A stretch of 5,463 nucleotides of DNA, taken from the NCBI GenBank assembly GCA_023390415.1, contig JAEWCW010000135.1, positions 1-5,463 on the forward strand, given 5' to 3'. Shown in pieces: positions 4,892 through 5,463 of the stretch. Made by a program: the position numbers and the translations under genes. The notes below the pieces were generated by a model that had not been told where the DNA came from, did no database searches, and saw nothing but the letters and a program-made list of their open reading frames with translations. This DNA comes from Pseudomonadota bacterium. GTDB taxonomy: Bacteria; Pseudomonadota; Alphaproteobacteria; Sphingomonadales; Sphingomonadaceae. Within the stretch, counting starts at the first letter, position 1. Each line of letters starts with the position of its first letter.

Positions 4892-4931
4892 AAAAAGGGG
4901 CGGGAGGTTGCCCTCCCGCCCCCTTTTCTTT
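4892..4931. terminator. Bidirectional intrinsic terminator
   Basis: GGGGCGGGAGG (4897-4907) and CCTCCCGCCCC (4912-4922) form an 11-base perfect stem with a TTGC loop. It is followed on the plus strand by TTTTCTTT (4924-4931) and preceded by AAAAA (4892-4896), which gives the T-run on the minus strand. It can end both the rightward zinc-ribbon transcript and the leftward cold-shock transcript, and it lies exactly between their stop codons. Confidence 0.93.
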
Positions 4932-4947
4932 GCCTTGCCGCCGCCGA

Positions 4948-5463
4948 TTACTGGATCGGCTGCAGGTTCACCGCTGCGGTCTTGCCGCGGCGGTCGACCT
5001 CGAGCTCGAACTCGACCCGGTCGCCCTCGTTGAGCGAGGGCAGGCCGGCGCGCTCGACCGCCGAGATATGGACGAAGGCGTCGGGCTGTCCGTCGTCGCG
5101 GCTGATGAAGCCGAAGCCCTTCATCGCGTTGAAGAACTTGACCGTGCCGGTCGCCTTCTCGCCGGTCAGCTGGCGCTGCGGCCCGCCGGCACCGCGCTCC
5201 TCGCGCGGACGCTCGGTGATCGGAAGCGGTTCGCCTTCGATCTTGAGCGAGGTCGCCGAGATGCGGCCGCCGCGATCGACGAGCGTGAACTCCAGCGGCT
5301 GGCCCTCGGCCAGGCCGGTGAGGCCCGCCTGCTCGACTGCGGAGATGTGGACGAACACGTCCTCGCCGCCGTCGTCGCGCACGATGAAGCCGAAGCCCTT
5401 CTGGCTGTTGAAGAACTTAACGACGCCCTTGCCTTCGCCGATGACCTGGGGGGGCATTCCGCC
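4948..5463 (-). CDS. Tandem cold-shock-domain protein, 5' end beyond the window
   Basis: Two cold-shock domains of about 68 residues are joined by a charged linker (about residues 75-102, counted from the Met at 5457). Each has both RNA-binding motifs: KGFGFI at 20-25 and 113-118, and VFVHIS or AFVHIS at 34-39 and 127-132. Such proteins bind single-stranded RNA or DNA and act as RNA chaperones in cold or stationary phase; the two-domain form is typical of alphaproteobacteria. The frame stays open to the edge of the window, and the two codons before the Met at 5457 are both glycine, with no Shine-Dalgarno visible. Sphingomonad relatives, as I recall them, carry a glycine-rich N-terminal extension, so the true start is probably outside. 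If not, the protein is 169 aa starting at 5457. It ends at a TAA 17 bases from the shared terminator. Confidence 0.93.
   Translation of the reverse strand, partial: GGMPPQVIGEGKGVVKFFNSQKGFGFIVRDDGGEDVFVHISAVEQAGLTGLAEGQPLEFTLVDRGGRISATSLKIEGEPLPITERPREERGAGGPQRQLTGEKATGTVKFFNAMKGFGFISRDDGQPDAFVHISAVERAGLPSLNEGDRVEFELEVDRRGKTAAVNLQPIQ
5091..5400 (-). repeat. Direct repeat encoding the two RNP1 regions of the cold-shock protein
   Basis: The 31 bases at 5091-5121 and those at 5370-5400 match at 28 positions and lie 279 bases (93 codons) apart, the exact spacing of the two cold-shock domains. They encode the conserved KGFGFI region and the residues after it. This is the DNA trace of the internal domain duplication, kept by selection on both copies. 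Such near-identity could also allow recombination that deletes one domain. Confidence 0.75.

Overview
The window is GC-rich with very few stop codons, so long out-of-frame shadow ORFs are everywhere. Its gene content points to an alphaproteobacterium, most likely of the Sphingomonadales. The evidence is a DivK-type response regulator, a CtrA-like box, a cold-shock protein with two domains, a TIGR04120-type ATP-dependent DNA ligase, and a small zinc-ribbon protein that looks sphingomonad-specific. The lineage is an inference from protein recognition, because there is no rRNA gene here. No tRNA, CRISPR array, insertion sequence or phage gene is visible.

Left part (1-1193). A GTG-started divK gene reads without a break into an AHSA1/SRPBCC lipocalin-like domain, giving an unusual two-domain response regulator. 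It converges on rpmG (ribosomal protein L33, 55 aa, minus strand) across a small hairpin with a UUCG loop. The 165 bp between rpmG and the next plus-strand gene is dense. It holds a hairpin plus U-tract in the rpmG leader, a CTTGACA promoter-like element, a 14-codon micro-ORF on the minus strand, a CtrA-like box, and a hairpin that pairs the Shine-Dalgarno of the next gene with a perfect anti-Shine-Dalgarno.

Middle part (1194-4515). A helical protein of unknown function (105 aa) shares one base of its stop with the start of a TMEM165/GDT1-family membrane cation transporter, so the pair is probably a translationally coupled operon. The transporter's 3' end overlaps by 23 bp the end of a convergent, membrane-anchored metallophosphoesterase, with an 8-bp inverted repeat over the junction. 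The phosphoesterase and the DNA ligase are divergent, and their start codons share one CATG, so the control sequences of each must lie in the other's coding sequence. The ligase belongs to the family that normally travels with an Lhr-type helicase, a beta-CASP exonuclease and the PdeM nuclease. None of these is next to it here.

Right part (4516-5463). A small zinc-ribbon protein (86 aa) on the plus strand converges on a tandem cold-shock-domain protein on the minus strand. A near-perfect bidirectional intrinsic terminator lies between them. The cold-shock gene probably starts beyond the right edge.

The strongest candidates for something new are the DivK-SRPBCC fusion and the compact control region at 1055-1193. 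Most other genes are ordinary housekeeping or stress functions.
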